This document shows positions 46,962-55,807 of a DNA stretch of 64,000 nt, one piece after another. The stretch is from Methylocella tundrae (GTDB lineage: Bacteria > Pseudomonadota > Alphaproteobacteria > Rhizobiales > Beijerinckiaceae), in assembly GCF_038024855.1 (NCBI RefSeq), contig NZ_CP139088.1, positions 62,001 to 126,000 of the forward strand, written 5' to 3'. A model generated the notes under the pieces. That model worked only from the letters and a program-made list of their open reading frames with translations, was not told the origin of the DNA and did no database searches. The translations under genes were made by a program, and so were the position numbers. The first letter of the stretch is position 1, and the number at the start of each line of letters is the position of its first letter.

Positions 46962-49900
46962 CTATTTGATCACGACGCCCTCATGCGCCTTTTGCTCTGG
47001 CAGTCCGATAATATCGGCTGCGACCTTGCTCTTGCCGAAGCGGGCGTAGAGCGCCGGCAACACCAGCAGCGTCAGCAGCGTCGCGCTGATCAGGCCGCCG
47101 ATGACAACCGTCGCGAGAGGCTTTTGGACCTCGGCTCCGGTTCCAGTGGCCAACGCCATCGGCACGAAACCGAGCGAGGCGACGAGAGCCGTCATCGCCA
47201 CGGGCCGTAAACGGGTGACGGCGCCTTCATAGATAGCCGCCTGGAACGGGAAGCCCTTATCGACAAGCTGCTTGATGTAGCTCAGCATCACCAGACCGTT
47301 CAGCACGGCCACGCCGGACAGCGCGATAAACCCGACCGCGGCCGAAACGGAAAATGGCATGCCACGCAGCCACAATGCAGCGACGCCGCCGGTCAGCGCG
47401 AGCGGAACAGCGCTAAACACGAGGAGCGCATCGCGCGGGCTGCCCAGAGCAGTATAGAGCAGCAAAAACATAAGGAAAAAGCAGCCGGGCACGACGACCA
47501 TCAAGCGCTGCCTCGCGGCGGCGAGGTTCTCGAACTGGCCGCCCCAGGTAAGCCAATATCCTCCTGGAAGTTGCACCTGCTGAGCGACTTTCTGTTGAAC
47601 CTCGGACACCAGCGAGGCGATGTCGCGGCCACGCGCATTCGCCGTGACGACAACACGCCGCTTGCCATTTTCACGTGATATCTGATTGGGCCCCTCCGAC
47701 AGTTCAAACAACGCAACCTGCTTGAGCATGACGGTCGGCGGCCGGCCGGTCTTTGTCACAACAGGCAGCGGAACAGGCAGAGTCTTAAGCGCCTCCATAT
47801 TCTCGCGCAGTTCGTCGTTGAGGCGAACGATGATCGCAAAACGCCGATCGCCTTCAAAAACAACGCCTGCGTCGCGCCCGCCGATCGCCGCGCCGATGAC
47901 GTCCTGCACCGCCGAGACGCTGAGGCCGAGACGGGCAATTTCGGCTTTGTCGATCTTGATCTCAAGGAAGGGCAGGCCTCCCACCTGCTCGACCTTGACG
48001 TCCTCGGCGCCCTTGGTCCCGCGCAAAATGGCGGCGATCTGGTTTGCCACCTGCAACATCGGTTCGAATTCTTCACCGAAGACTTTGATGGCGAGATCGC
48101 CGCGCACGCCAGCGATCAATTCATTGAAGCGCCACTGGATCGGCTGCGAGAATTCGTAGGAATTGCCTACCAGCGCGCCTACGGCATCCTCGATCTGCTG
48201 CTGCAGCTCCTCTTTCGTCAAAGCCGGAGACGGCCACTCCTCTGTCGGCTTCAACATGATGAAAGTGTCAGACGTGTTGGGCGGCATCGGATCCGTGGCC
48301 GCCTCCGCCGTGCCTGTCTTTGAAAACACCGTTGCGACCTGCGGAAATTTCTTGATCGCCTTCTCCACCGAAAGCTGCATGGCTTGAGACTGGGACAAAG
48401 ACGTGCTCGGAATGCGCAAGGCGCTCATAGCGATGTTTTTTTCATCCAGCGTCGGAATGAATTCCTGCCCAAGCTTGGTGAAAAGAAGCCCCGCCCCGAC
48501 CAGCAGGACCACGGCGCTCGCGATAAAGATGAGGGGCCTTCGGATGGCGCGCCGTAACGCAGGCTCATAGAGCGCCTTTATGCCGCGAACAAAGTGATTT
48601 TCTTTTTCCTGGACGCGCCCGGTGATCAATATCGCGATCATTGCGGGCACGAAAGTCAACGACAGGACAAAGGCGGCGGCGAGAGCGATGATGACGGTGA
48701 GCGCCATCGGCTGGAACATCTTGCCTTCTATGCCGGTGAAGGTTAGCAGCGGCACGTAAACCAGAATGATGATTGCCTGGCCGTAGACGGAGGGCTTGAT
48801 CATCTCTTCGGCGGCCTCGATCACCGTCGTGAGACGCTCTGGCTGGGTCAGGCGGCGCCCAAATTTGTGCTGGCGCTCGGCCAGATGTCTCAAGCTGTTC
48901 TCCGCGATGATGACGGCGCCGTCGACGATGAGGCCAAAATCGAGAGCGCCCAAGCTCATCAGGTTCGCGCTGATTCTGCCCTGGACCATGCCCGCCATGG
49001 TAAGCAGCATAGCGATCGGGATGACGAGCGCCGTGATGAGCGCCGCACGGAAATTGCCGAGCAACAGAAACAGCACGAAGATGACAAGGAAGGCGCCTTC
49101 CATCAGATTCTTGCTGACTGTCTTGACGGTGGCGTCGACGAGGACCGTGCGGTTGAGGATCGTCCTGGCTTCAATGCCCGCCGGAAGCGCCCCGTTAATC
49201 TCCTTCATCCTGGCGTCGACCAACGCGGACACGGTGCGGCTGTTGCCCCCGATCAGCATCAACGCCGTGCCGATAACCGCCTCCTGGCCGTCCACGCTGG
49301 CGCTTCCGGTCCGCAACTCCCGGCCGATCTTCACCTCCGCGATATCCTTCACCCGAATGGGGACGCCGCCCCGGGTCGTCACGACGACGTTGCCGATGTC
49401 CTCCATGCTTTCCAAGCGTCCGGCTGAGCGGACAACATAGGCTTCGCCATTATCTTCAACGTAACCGGCTCCCCGGCTCAGATTATTGCTCTCGATCGCC
49501 ATGGCCATGTCGGCGAAGGAGAGGCCAAGGCCAACGAGTTTGGCTGGGTCTGGCTGGACCTGATACTGCTTCTGGAAGCCGCCGATGGAGTCGACGCCGG
49601 CGACCCCGGGCACCGTCTTCAGCTGCGGACGAATGATCCAATCCTGAACGGTGCGCAGGTAGGCCGCGCGCTCGAAATCGGTGGTGAGCTTCCTGCCCTC
49701 AGGGGTGAGGTAGCTCCCGTCGCTCTGCCAGCCTGGTTTGCCATCCTCGACGCTCGCGCCGTCGCCCCGAGGCTTATAACGGACCGTCCACATGTAGATC
49801 TCGCCAAGTCCGGTGGCGAGAGGTCCCATGCGCGGCTCGGCGCCAGGCGGCAGGATTGCCCTGGCCTCGTTCATGCGCTCATTGACCTGTTGACGGGCGA

Positions 49901-50213
49901 AATAGATGTCGACGTCGTCGCCGAACACAGCAGTGATCTGCGAGAAGCCGTTGCGCGAAAGCGATCGCGTATATAGCAGCCCCGGAGTGCCGGCGAGCGC
50001 GGTCTCGATCGGATAGGTGACCTGCTTTTCGATGTCGTTCGGTGAGAGCGCCGGCGCAATGGTGTTGATCTGCACCTGGTTGTTCGTGATGTCTGGAACA
50101 GCGTCGATCGGCAATTTGGTCAGCGACCAGGCGCCGAACGCCGCGGCCACGAGGGTCAGCAGCGCGACGAGCCAGCGCTGATGAACTGAAAAAGAAAGAA
50201 TACGTGCGATCAT
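46962..50213 (-). CDS. czcA: Heavy-metal efflux RND pump, CzcA/CusA type
   Basis: 1083 aa. The HME signature DFGLIVDGAVIIAEN in TM4 carries the Asp425, Asp431 and Glu438 triad needed for proton-driven cation export. The N-terminus (WSLTKLPIDAVPDITNNQVQINT) is typical. The TM4 pattern fits divalent cations (Co, Zn, Cd, Ni) better than the Cu/Ag pumps, but the specificity is inferred. It follows czcB by 17 bp. No outer-membrane CzcC gene is nearby. Confidence 0.94.
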   Translation of the reverse strand: MIARILSFSVHQRWLVALLTLVAAAFGAWSLTKLPIDAVPDITNNQVQINTIAPALSPNDIEKQVTYPIETALAGTPGLLYTRSLSRNGFSQITAVFGDDVDIYFARQQVNERMNEARAILPPGAEPRMGPLATGLGEIYMWTVRYKPRGDGASVEDGKPGWQSDGSYLTPEGRKLTTDFERAAYLRTVQDWIIRPQLKTVPGVAGVDSIGGFQKQYQVQPDPAKLVGLGLSFADMAMAIESNNLSRGAGYVEDNGEAYVVRSAGRLESMEDIGNVVVTTRGGVPIRVKDIAEVKIGRELRTGSASVDGQEAVIGTALMLIGGNSRTVSALVDARMKEINGALPAGIEARTILNRTVLVDATVKTVSKNLMEGAFLVIFVLFLLLGNFRAALITALVIPIAMLLTMAGMVQGRISANLMSLGALDFGLIVDGAVIIAENSLRHLAERQHKFGRRLTQPERLTTVIEAAEEMIKPSVYGQAIIILVYVPLLTFTGIEGKMFQPMALTVIIALAAAFVLSLTFVPAMIAILITGRVQEKENHFVRGIKALYEPALRRAIRRPLIFIASAVVLLVGAGLLFTKLGQEFIPTLDEKNIAMSALRIPSTSLSQSQAMQLSVEKAIKKFPQVATVFSKTGTAEAATDPMPPNTSDTFIMLKPTEEWPSPALTKEELQQQIEDAVGALVGNSYEFSQPIQWRFNELIAGVRGDLAIKVFGEEFEPMLQVANQIAAILRGTKGAEDVKVEQVGGLPFLEIKIDKAEIARLGLSVSAVQDVIGAAIGGRDAGVVFEGDRRFAIIVRLNDELRENMEALKTLPVPLPVVTKTGRPPTVMLKQVALFELSEGPNQISRENGKRRVVVTANARGRDIASLVSEVQQKVAQQVQLPGGYWLTWGGQFENLAAARQRLMVVVPGCFFLMFLLLYTALGSPRDALLVFSAVPLALTGGVAALWLRGMPFSVSAAVGFIALSGVAVLNGLVMLSYIKQLVDKGFPFQAAIYEGAVTRLRPVAMTALVASLGFVPMALATGTGAEVQKPLATVVIGGLISATLLTLLVLPALYARFGKSKVAADIIGLPEQKAHEGVVIK

Positions 50214-50230
50214 GATATCGATTTCTGGTT

Positions 50231-51505
50231 CTATTCGCCCTTGCCGAGTTCGGCTTTGAGCAGAAAGGTGTTCTTGACCGCGATCTGTTCGCCTGCGGAA
50301 AGGCCCGAGGTGATTTCGACATTTTGCTCGTCCGACCTGCCGGTCGTGACGACGCGTCTTTGAAAGCCGTTGGGCGTTCGCACAAACACCACCTGTTCGC
50401 CGCCTATCGTCTGGAGCGCGGCGCGCGGGACGAGGACTTCCACAGGCTCTTCCTTGATCACAATGCTGGCCGTCACGGTCGAGCCTGGCCGCCAGATCGA
50501 CTCTTTATTGTCGATTTGAGCGATCACTCGGGCCGAGCGCGTATCGGGATCGACAAGCGGACTAATGAAAATGATTTGTCCGACCCCTCGCGCGCCACTA
50601 TTTCTTCCACTGGTGATGACGACCGTCTGGCCTTCCGCGATCACATCGAGATCTGTTGTAGCCAAAGCAATCTCGACCCAAACCATAGAGAGATCAGCGA
50701 CGGTATAGAGATCTGGAGGATCGCCCTGGCTTCCGATCAGGGTTCCGACGTCCACCTTGCGCTCAATGACGCGCCCGGAGATCAGAGATCGGATTTCATA
50801 TTCGCGCAGGCTTGAAACGCCGGATTTGAGGTTGCTTTCCTGTTTTGCAGCCTTCTCCACTTCGGCCGGGTCCAGTTTGAGCGCGGAGAGCTTCTGGCGA
50901 GCAAGGTCGAGCCTCAGCTCCGCCTCCAGATATGTCGCGCGCGCCTGGAGATATTGCTGTTCGGCGGAGATCTTTTTGCCCCATAAAATCTCCGCGCGTT
51001 CGAACATTGTCTTGCGCAGATCGAAGGCCACCGCTGCGGTCAGATATTCGCTTTTGGCGTCGGCGACTTCGCGGCTGTCGAGAACGGCCACCACTTCACC
51101 CTGGCTGACGGGATCTCCCAGCCGTTTGCGCATCTGAGTGACCGTGCCGACCACCCTGCCAGGCACCCGGGCGACCAGATCCATATCAAGAGCGATGGTG
51201 CCCGGCACGCTCAACCGGCGCGCGATAACGCCCTTCTCAACAAGAGCAAGCTTGATCTCCTGCGCCTCAATCTGCTCGGAGGAAATGTTGATCACGCCTT
51301 CCGGCGGGGCGTCAGCCACACCCTTGCTGTCGGCAGGGGTTGGCGCATCCTTCACCACTACCGGCTCGGCCTGTGTTGAAGTTTCCAAACGAGACAGGGG
51401 AACCCAGGCAAAGAGAGTCCGGGCCGCGGGGGACGCTTGCGACGCCAAGCCCCCAAGCGGCGCCTCTATGGCGAGGGCGGCCACGATCGCGAAAATGCGC
51501 TTCAT
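50231..51505 (-). CDS. czcB: Heavy-metal efflux adaptor, CzcB type
   Basis: 424 aa HlyD-type adaptor. A signal-like N-terminus is followed by a variable linker, then VPGTIALDMDLVARVPGRVVGTVTQMRKRLGDPVSQGEVVAVLDSREVADAKSEY. The helical hairpin and the barrel (LISGRVIERKVDVGTLIGSQGDPPDLYTVADLSMVWVEIALA) match CzcB. It joins CzcA to an outer-membrane channel that must be supplied elsewhere. It starts 314 bp after the kinase stop on the same strand. Confidence 0.9.
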   Translation of the reverse strand: MKRIFAIVAALAIEAPLGGLASQASPAARTLFAWVPLSRLETSTQAEPVVVKDAPTPADSKGVADAPPEGVINISSEQIEAQEIKLALVEKGVIARRLSVPGTIALDMDLVARVPGRVVGTVTQMRKRLGDPVSQGEVVAVLDSREVADAKSEYLTAAVAFDLRKTMFERAEILWGKKISAEQQYLQARATYLEAELRLDLARQKLSALKLDPAEVEKAAKQESNLKSGVSSLREYEIRSLISGRVIERKVDVGTLIGSQGDPPDLYTVADLSMVWVEIALATTDLDVIAEGQTVVITSGRNSGARGVGQIIFISPLVDPDTRSARVIAQIDNKESIWRPGSTVTASIVIKEEPVEVLVPRAALQTIGGEQVVFVRTPNGFQRRVVTTGRSDEQNVEITSGLSAGEQIAVKNTFLLKAELGKGE

Positions 51506-51819
51506 CTGAAATATCTCATCTTGTGCAGGCCCTCAATTCAACTTCGTTTGGCGCCGGCTGCGCCAATCGCATCCGCTTCTCTTCGTCAGGCAAGGCCGGG
51601 ATTGGCGTTCGAGCAAGCATATTCATTGTTTCGACTGACACGCGCGTGACGGCTCCGGCAGCATTCCATTCGGCGCTGAAGGCTTTGGCGTTCGCGGCGC
51701 AGGCGGCCGTGATGGCGAGCCATTCAAGCAACGGCGCTTCGGACGAATTCGCAGCCGCGTATCTGCGCGCGGCGCCGGTACCGCGGCTTCCCGCGCGAAG
51801 CTGCGTCTCGCCATCGTGA
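51506..51819. other. Gap at the expected czcC position
   Basis: 314 bp between the kinase and czcB. In czcCBA operons the channel gene czcC lies here. A minus-strand frame (stop at 51516) stays open through most of it but shows no TolC-family motif, so I do not call a relic. Confidence 0.4.
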
Positions 51820-53217
51820 TTATAGGCATCGCATCACCGTGGCCAGGTCCTCAGGGGCGCCGACCGCCCTTGATGCAATGGGAAGAACCAGCGTCGCCGC
51901 CAATCCTCCCAATCCTGAGTGGCCGAGGCGCAACTCGCCTTTGTAGGCTCGTGCGAGGTCACGGACGATGCCAAGGCCGAGACCCGCTCCGCCGCTGCTT
52001 CGGTCGAGGGGGAGGCCGCCCTCGACAATCTCCTGCGCCATAGCCGGCGCAATGCCGCGTCCATCATCCTCGACCGTGATTTTGCAGCCAGGTTCATCCA
52101 GCGTGGCCGTGACCGCGACCCGCGTATTGGCAAAGCGGCATGCGTTGTCGAGGAGATTACCTAGCATTTCATCGAGATCCTGGATCTCGATCGCAACCTC
52201 GACAGGGGTGACGAGCGTCACATCGAAATCGAGATTGCGCTCGCGATAAAGGGTTTCCATCGCGCGCACCACGTTCGAGACGCGGTCCGCGACGTCGCAT
52301 CGAACGCCTGGAACGCCCGCAGCGGCCGCGGCCCGTGTGCGCGACAAGGCATGATCCAATTGGCGCCGGATCGCCACAGCCTGCGCTCGGATCATTTCGG
52401 AGGCTTCGCCGGCGTCAAGCGCAGCGACGGCGTTCGCGAGGATCGCCAAGGGCGTTTTCAATCCATGCGCGAGGTTGCCCGCCTGCACGCGTCCGCGCGT
52501 GACGACTTCCCGACTATGCGCGAGCACTGCGTTCAAATCCTCGACCAGTGGAGTGACTTCGGATGGGAACGCGCCGTCGATTCGTCCGCTCTTGCCGCTG
52601 CGAATCGCCATCACTTGGGCGCGGAGTCTGGCGAGCGGGCGGAACACCATCCAGACCTGGCCGGCGACGATGAAGGAAAGGCCAATCGCCAACACGGCGA
52701 ATGTTGCGATCAAAATATAGGAAATCGAATCGATGGAGTCTTCGAGACTGACAACGTCCGCGGCGACGGCGGCTCGAACAACTTGCGGATAGCCGGGCAA
52801 GGTGACGCGGCGCTCGATTGCAACCAGTCGCTGACCGTCGGGGCCGGGAAGGCGATGGCGATGAATCTCCCCATCGGCCGGCGCATCGACCGGAAGCGGA
52901 AGCACGGCGTCCCACAGCGAACGCGAGCGGATGCGGTTTCCGGTCTGATCCTCGACCTGCCAATAGAAGCGGCTGTAGGGCCGTTGGAAGCGCGGATCGC
53001 TGAGCGCGCCCACGACAACCAGAGAGCCGGTAGAATCCTGCCCAACCCGAGCGAGCAACTGGTCGAGATGCGCGGAGAGTTCAGCGTCGAAGCGCCGTTC
53101 GAACTCACCGCGAATAAGATGGATCAGGAGCGCGCCCGTCACAGCAAAAGTCAGCGCGCAGACCAGCAAAGAGCTCAGCAAAACCCGGCCACGCAGCGAT
53201 CGCATCAACTCCTTCAT
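51820..53217 (-). CDS. Sensor histidine kinase of the metal-efflux block
   Basis: 465 aa. Two membrane spans (about 12-34 and 165-190) flank a sensor of about 130 residues. HAMP is followed by a PhoQ-like H-box NLAHGLKTPLAIL with His251, N-box NLLDNACRF, G1 EDDGRG and G2 GAGLGLGIV. Its start overlaps the regulator stop by 4 nt (ATGA). The signal is probably periplasmic metal, judged from the linked czc genes. Confidence 0.93.
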   Translation of the reverse strand: MKELMRSLRGRVLLSSLLVCALTFAVTGALLIHLIRGEFERRFDAELSAHLDQLLARVGQDSTGSLVVVGALSDPRFQRPYSRFYWQVEDQTGNRIRSRSLWDAVLPLPVDAPADGEIHRHRLPGPDGQRLVAIERRVTLPGYPQVVRAAVAADVVSLEDSIDSISYILIATFAVLAIGLSFIVAGQVWMVFRPLARLRAQVMAIRSGKSGRIDGAFPSEVTPLVEDLNAVLAHSREVVTRGRVQAGNLAHGLKTPLAILANAVAALDAGEASEMIRAQAVAIRRQLDHALSRTRAAAAAGVPGVRCDVADRVSNVVRAMETLYRERNLDFDVTLVTPVEVAIEIQDLDEMLGNLLDNACRFANTRVAVTATLDEPGCKITVEDDGRGIAPAMAQEIVEGGLPLDRSSGGAGLGLGIVRDLARAYKGELRLGHSGLGGLAATLVLPIASRAVGAPEDLATVMRCL

Positions 53218-53873
53218 GACGATCCCAGCCGATAGCCGAGCCCGCGCACGGTCTCGATCGCATCAGCGCCGAGCTTACGCCGGAGCCGCGCGATGAACAC
53301 TTCGATCGTGTTCGAGTCGCGCACAAAATCTTGCGCGTAGAGCGCTTCCGTCAGCTCGGCCTGGCTGACGATGCTTCCGGCATGGCGCATCATGTAGGCG
53401 AGCGTCTTGAATTCGTGGGCGGTCAAACGGATCGCTTGACCGTCGCGTCGGGCTTCCGCCGCCGCGAGATCAAGCTCAAGGCGACCGTGACGCAGGATGG
53501 AGCTTGCCTGACCATGCGCCCGGCGGATCAAAGCGCGCAGCCGGGCCGCGACTTCCGCTATTTCGAACGGCTTTGCCAGGTAGTCATCCGCGCCTGCGTT
53601 GAGTCCAATGAGTTTCGCATGCCAATCGCCGCGAGCGGTCAGGATGAGCACAGGAGTGTTTCGATCCGCCGCGCGCCATTGCCTCAGAATGTCGAGTCCG
53701 TCCATGTCGGGCAGACCAAGGTCGAGAATGATCGCGTCGTAGGATTCCTCGGCCCCAAGATGAGCGCCGTCCTCTCCAGTCGCGGCGACATCCACGGTAA
53801 AAAGCTCTCGCTCAAGACCTTGCTTGAGTTGAACCAGCAAGAGGCGATCGTCCTCGATGATCAGCACGCGCAT
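53214..53873 (-). CDS. OmpR-family response regulator of the metal-efflux block
   Basis: 219 aa. The receiver has D8/D9, Asp51 (ILDLGLPDMDG) and Lys101 (DDYLAKPFE). The winged helix has LTAHEFKTLAYMMRHAGSIVSQAELTEALY and SNTIEVFIARLRRKL. The ATG at 53873 shares one base with the PepSY stop (TGATG), and its stop overlaps the kinase start, so the three genes are tightly coupled. Confidence 0.94.
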   Translation of the reverse strand: MRVLIIEDDRLLLVQLKQGLERELFTVDVAATGEDGAHLGAEESYDAIILDLGLPDMDGLDILRQWRAADRNTPVLILTARGDWHAKLIGLNAGADDYLAKPFEIAEVAARLRALIRRAHGQASSILRHGRLELDLAAAEARRDGQAIRLTAHEFKTLAYMMRHAGSIVSQAELTEALYAQDFVRDSNTIEVFIARLRRKLGADAIETVRGLGYRLGSS

Positions 53874-54214
53874 CAATCATCCTCATCCGGCTTGGGTTCG
53901 GCCGGCGCGTCCGACAGCTTTCCGTCAGGCAGCATTTCTCCGGTGCGCGCATTGAGCCGCATCAATCTTATGGCTCCATCGCGCGCGATCACACGAAGCT
54001 CGTACACATAACGGCCGTCTTCACGCTCGAGATCCGCGCGTAGCAACTGATGGTCGCCAATCTGTGCGCGCGCGATGATTTCGCTGAGTGGAAGGATCTG
54101 GCGCGCCTCAAGCGCAGACAATGCGCGATCCTGGTCATGCACGGCCATCGCGCTGTGTGGGACGACGAGCGCCGCCGCGACAGCGAAGGGAATATATAAG
54201 CGTGTTGCAGGCAC
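53873..54214 (-). CDS. Periplasmic PepSY-domain protein
   Basis: 113 aa. A signal peptide (LYIPFAVAAALVVPHSAMA) is followed by one PepSY domain: LSALEARQILPLSEIIARAQ, then LEREDGRYVYELRVIARDGAIRLMRLNARTGEML. The tail is acidic (DEDD). The start is GTG. Small PepSY proteins often accompany PhoPQ-like systems and may modulate the kinase. First gene of the minus-strand metal block. Confidence 0.85.
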   Translation of the reverse strand: MPATRLYIPFAVAAALVVPHSAMAVHDQDRALSALEARQILPLSEIIARAQIGDHQLLRADLEREDGRYVYELRVIARDGAIRLMRLNARTGEMLPDGKLSDAPAEPKPDEDD

Positions 54215-54812
54215 GTTTGCGCACCATAATGGTTAGCCAAAAGGAGAGTTGCGCCTTGGCGAAGGCTTTCGAGGATCACTTCACTCATATGGATAGAAGC
54301 GCGGAGGCCGGCAAGATTGACGACATCCTGCCGCTGGCAAACGCCCGGAAAGCAGCGTCATTCGTCATCAGCCTTTCGACGAAACTCCGGATCGCAAACC
54401 GCTCATGTCCGTTTCCGCCGTCGTCGCGCCGACCGGCCGCGAGGCAAATATATATGCGCGCCGAGCTGAACCTGACCTGAACGGCGGTTATCCGCTTTCG
54501 AAAGAGCATTTCGGCCGTGTGCGAGTCGTCGTCTCGATTTCATGGGCGCCATCTTCCACGAGCGCGCAAGGCGGCGCGCCTGACGGCGTTCAGGCCTTGA
54601 GGCGTCTTTGATTGTCGGCGCAGCCCTTTGACCTCGGTCAAGGCGCCGACATTGCGCTTATGCTAATGTGATTTTAGTCGATGGCGCCGGTGGTTGGAAA
54701 ATATGACGGGAGGGCTTTGTCTATTTGCGCTCAGGCGTGCGTGTTCGCATGGGGCGAAGCCGGGGCAGAGCGCGTTGATCCCAGACAGCGATCGAGAGCC
54801 GAGGAGCGGCCG
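54215..54812. other. Divergent intergenic region, PepSY and DHOD-like genes
   Basis: 598 bp with no recognisable gene. It holds the FNR/FixK-like box at 54628-54641, a TATGCT -10 at 54659-54664, and presumably the promoter of the PepSY-regulator-kinase operon near 54215-54300. Confidence 0.5.
54628..54641 (+). promoter_or_regulatory. FNR/FixK-type box
   Basis: TTGACCTCGGTCAA is a perfect TTGA-N6-TCAA palindrome. A TATGCT -10 at 54659-54664 would place the start near 54671-54676, putting the box centre (54634.5) near -40, the class II activator position of FNR/FixK proteins. It lies 172 bp before the DHOD-like gene. Low-oxygen induction is inferred. Confidence 0.6.
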
Positions 54813-55769
54813 ATGGATTTGACCACTCGCTATATGGGACTTCGCCTCAAGAACCCTCTGGTGGCGTCCGCTTCGCCCTTGACCGGCAAACTTGACAGCA
54901 TCAGGCTGCTCGAGGACGCGGGCGCGGCGGCGCTCATTCTGCCGTCTCTCTTTCAGGAAGAGCTCGAGGCGGAGGGCGCGCGCTACGCGACCAGCAATGT
55001 TCCCTCGCCCGCCGACTACAAGGTTGGGCCGCGTCATTATCTGGAGCTCGTCCGCCGCGCGGGCAGGGCGGTCGACGTGCCTGTGATCGCCAGCCTGAAC
55101 GGCGTCACCAATGAGGGCTGGATCTCCTACGCGAAGCTGATCGAGGAGGCCGGGGCCAAAGGACTGGAGCTCAATATTTATTTCATTCCGGCCGATCTCG
55201 CGATGACCGGCCAGGCCGCCGAGCGGCGGTATCTCGACATTTTGCGCTCTGTCCGCGCGGCGGTGTCGATCCCGGTCGCCATAAAACTCAGTCCCTATTT
55301 TAGCTCGGTTGGCAATATGGCGCTGGCCCTGCAGGATGCGGGCGCCGACGCCCTCGTGCTGTTCAACCGGTTCTATCAGCCCGATCTTGATCTGGCGCAA
55401 TTGCGGCTTTTGATGAATCTGACACTCAGCGATCCAGGCGAGATCCGTCTGCCTCTCCTTTGGCTCGCCATCCTCGCAGGCCGGGTGAAAGTCTCTCTCG
55501 CAGCCAGCACCGGCGTCGCCAGCGCCGACGAAGTGATGAAATATCTTCTGGTCGGAGCCGATGTGGTGATGACCACCTCGGCATTGTTGCGACATGGTCC
55601 CGGCCATATGGCCGTCTTGCTTGACGGGCTGAGAAACTGGCTCGCGTCAAGGGACTTTGATTCGCTGGAGCCTGTCAGAGGCCTCATGAGCCAGCGCAAG
55701 CTGAAGGATCCGCAGGCCCTGGAGCGCGCCAACTATATCGAGATTCTGCAGGGATATGGCCAGGGTTGA
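54813..55769 (+). CDS. Dihydroorotate-dehydrogenase-like flavoprotein
   Basis: 318 aa TIM barrel of the DHOD family (TTRYMGLRLKNPLVASASPLTG; VPVIASLNGVTNEGW; VSIPVAIKLSPYFSSV; STGVASADEVMKYLLVGADVVMTTSALLRHG). The usual LELNISCPN motif of true PyrD reads LELNIYFIPAD, so pyrimidine synthesis is doubtful. Relatives of this type are known beside anaerobic enzymes such as pyruvate:flavodoxin oxidoreductase. GAGGAG (54801-54806) precedes the ATG. The FNR-like box upstream fits an oxygen-limited role. Confidence 0.85.
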   Translation: MDLTTRYMGLRLKNPLVASASPLTGKLDSIRLLEDAGAAALILPSLFQEELEAEGARYATSNVPSPADYKVGPRHYLELVRRAGRAVDVPVIASLNGVTNEGWISYAKLIEEAGAKGLELNIYFIPADLAMTGQAAERRYLDILRSVRAAVSIPVAIKLSPYFSSVGNMALALQDAGADALVLFNRFYQPDLDLAQLRLLMNLTLSDPGEIRLPLLWLAILAGRVKVSLAASTGVASADEVMKYLLVGADVVMTTSALLRHGPGHMAVLLDGLRNWLASRDFDSLEPVRGLMSQRKLKDPQALERANYIEILQGYGQG

Positions 55770-55807
55770 CCCTGCGGATTTCCCTGCCCGCGCGCACGAG
55801 GGCCAAC

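Noticed and set aside
51516..51819. Possible czcC relic
   Set aside because: The frame is open and correctly placed, but no TolC/CzcC motif is visible, so I did not call it.
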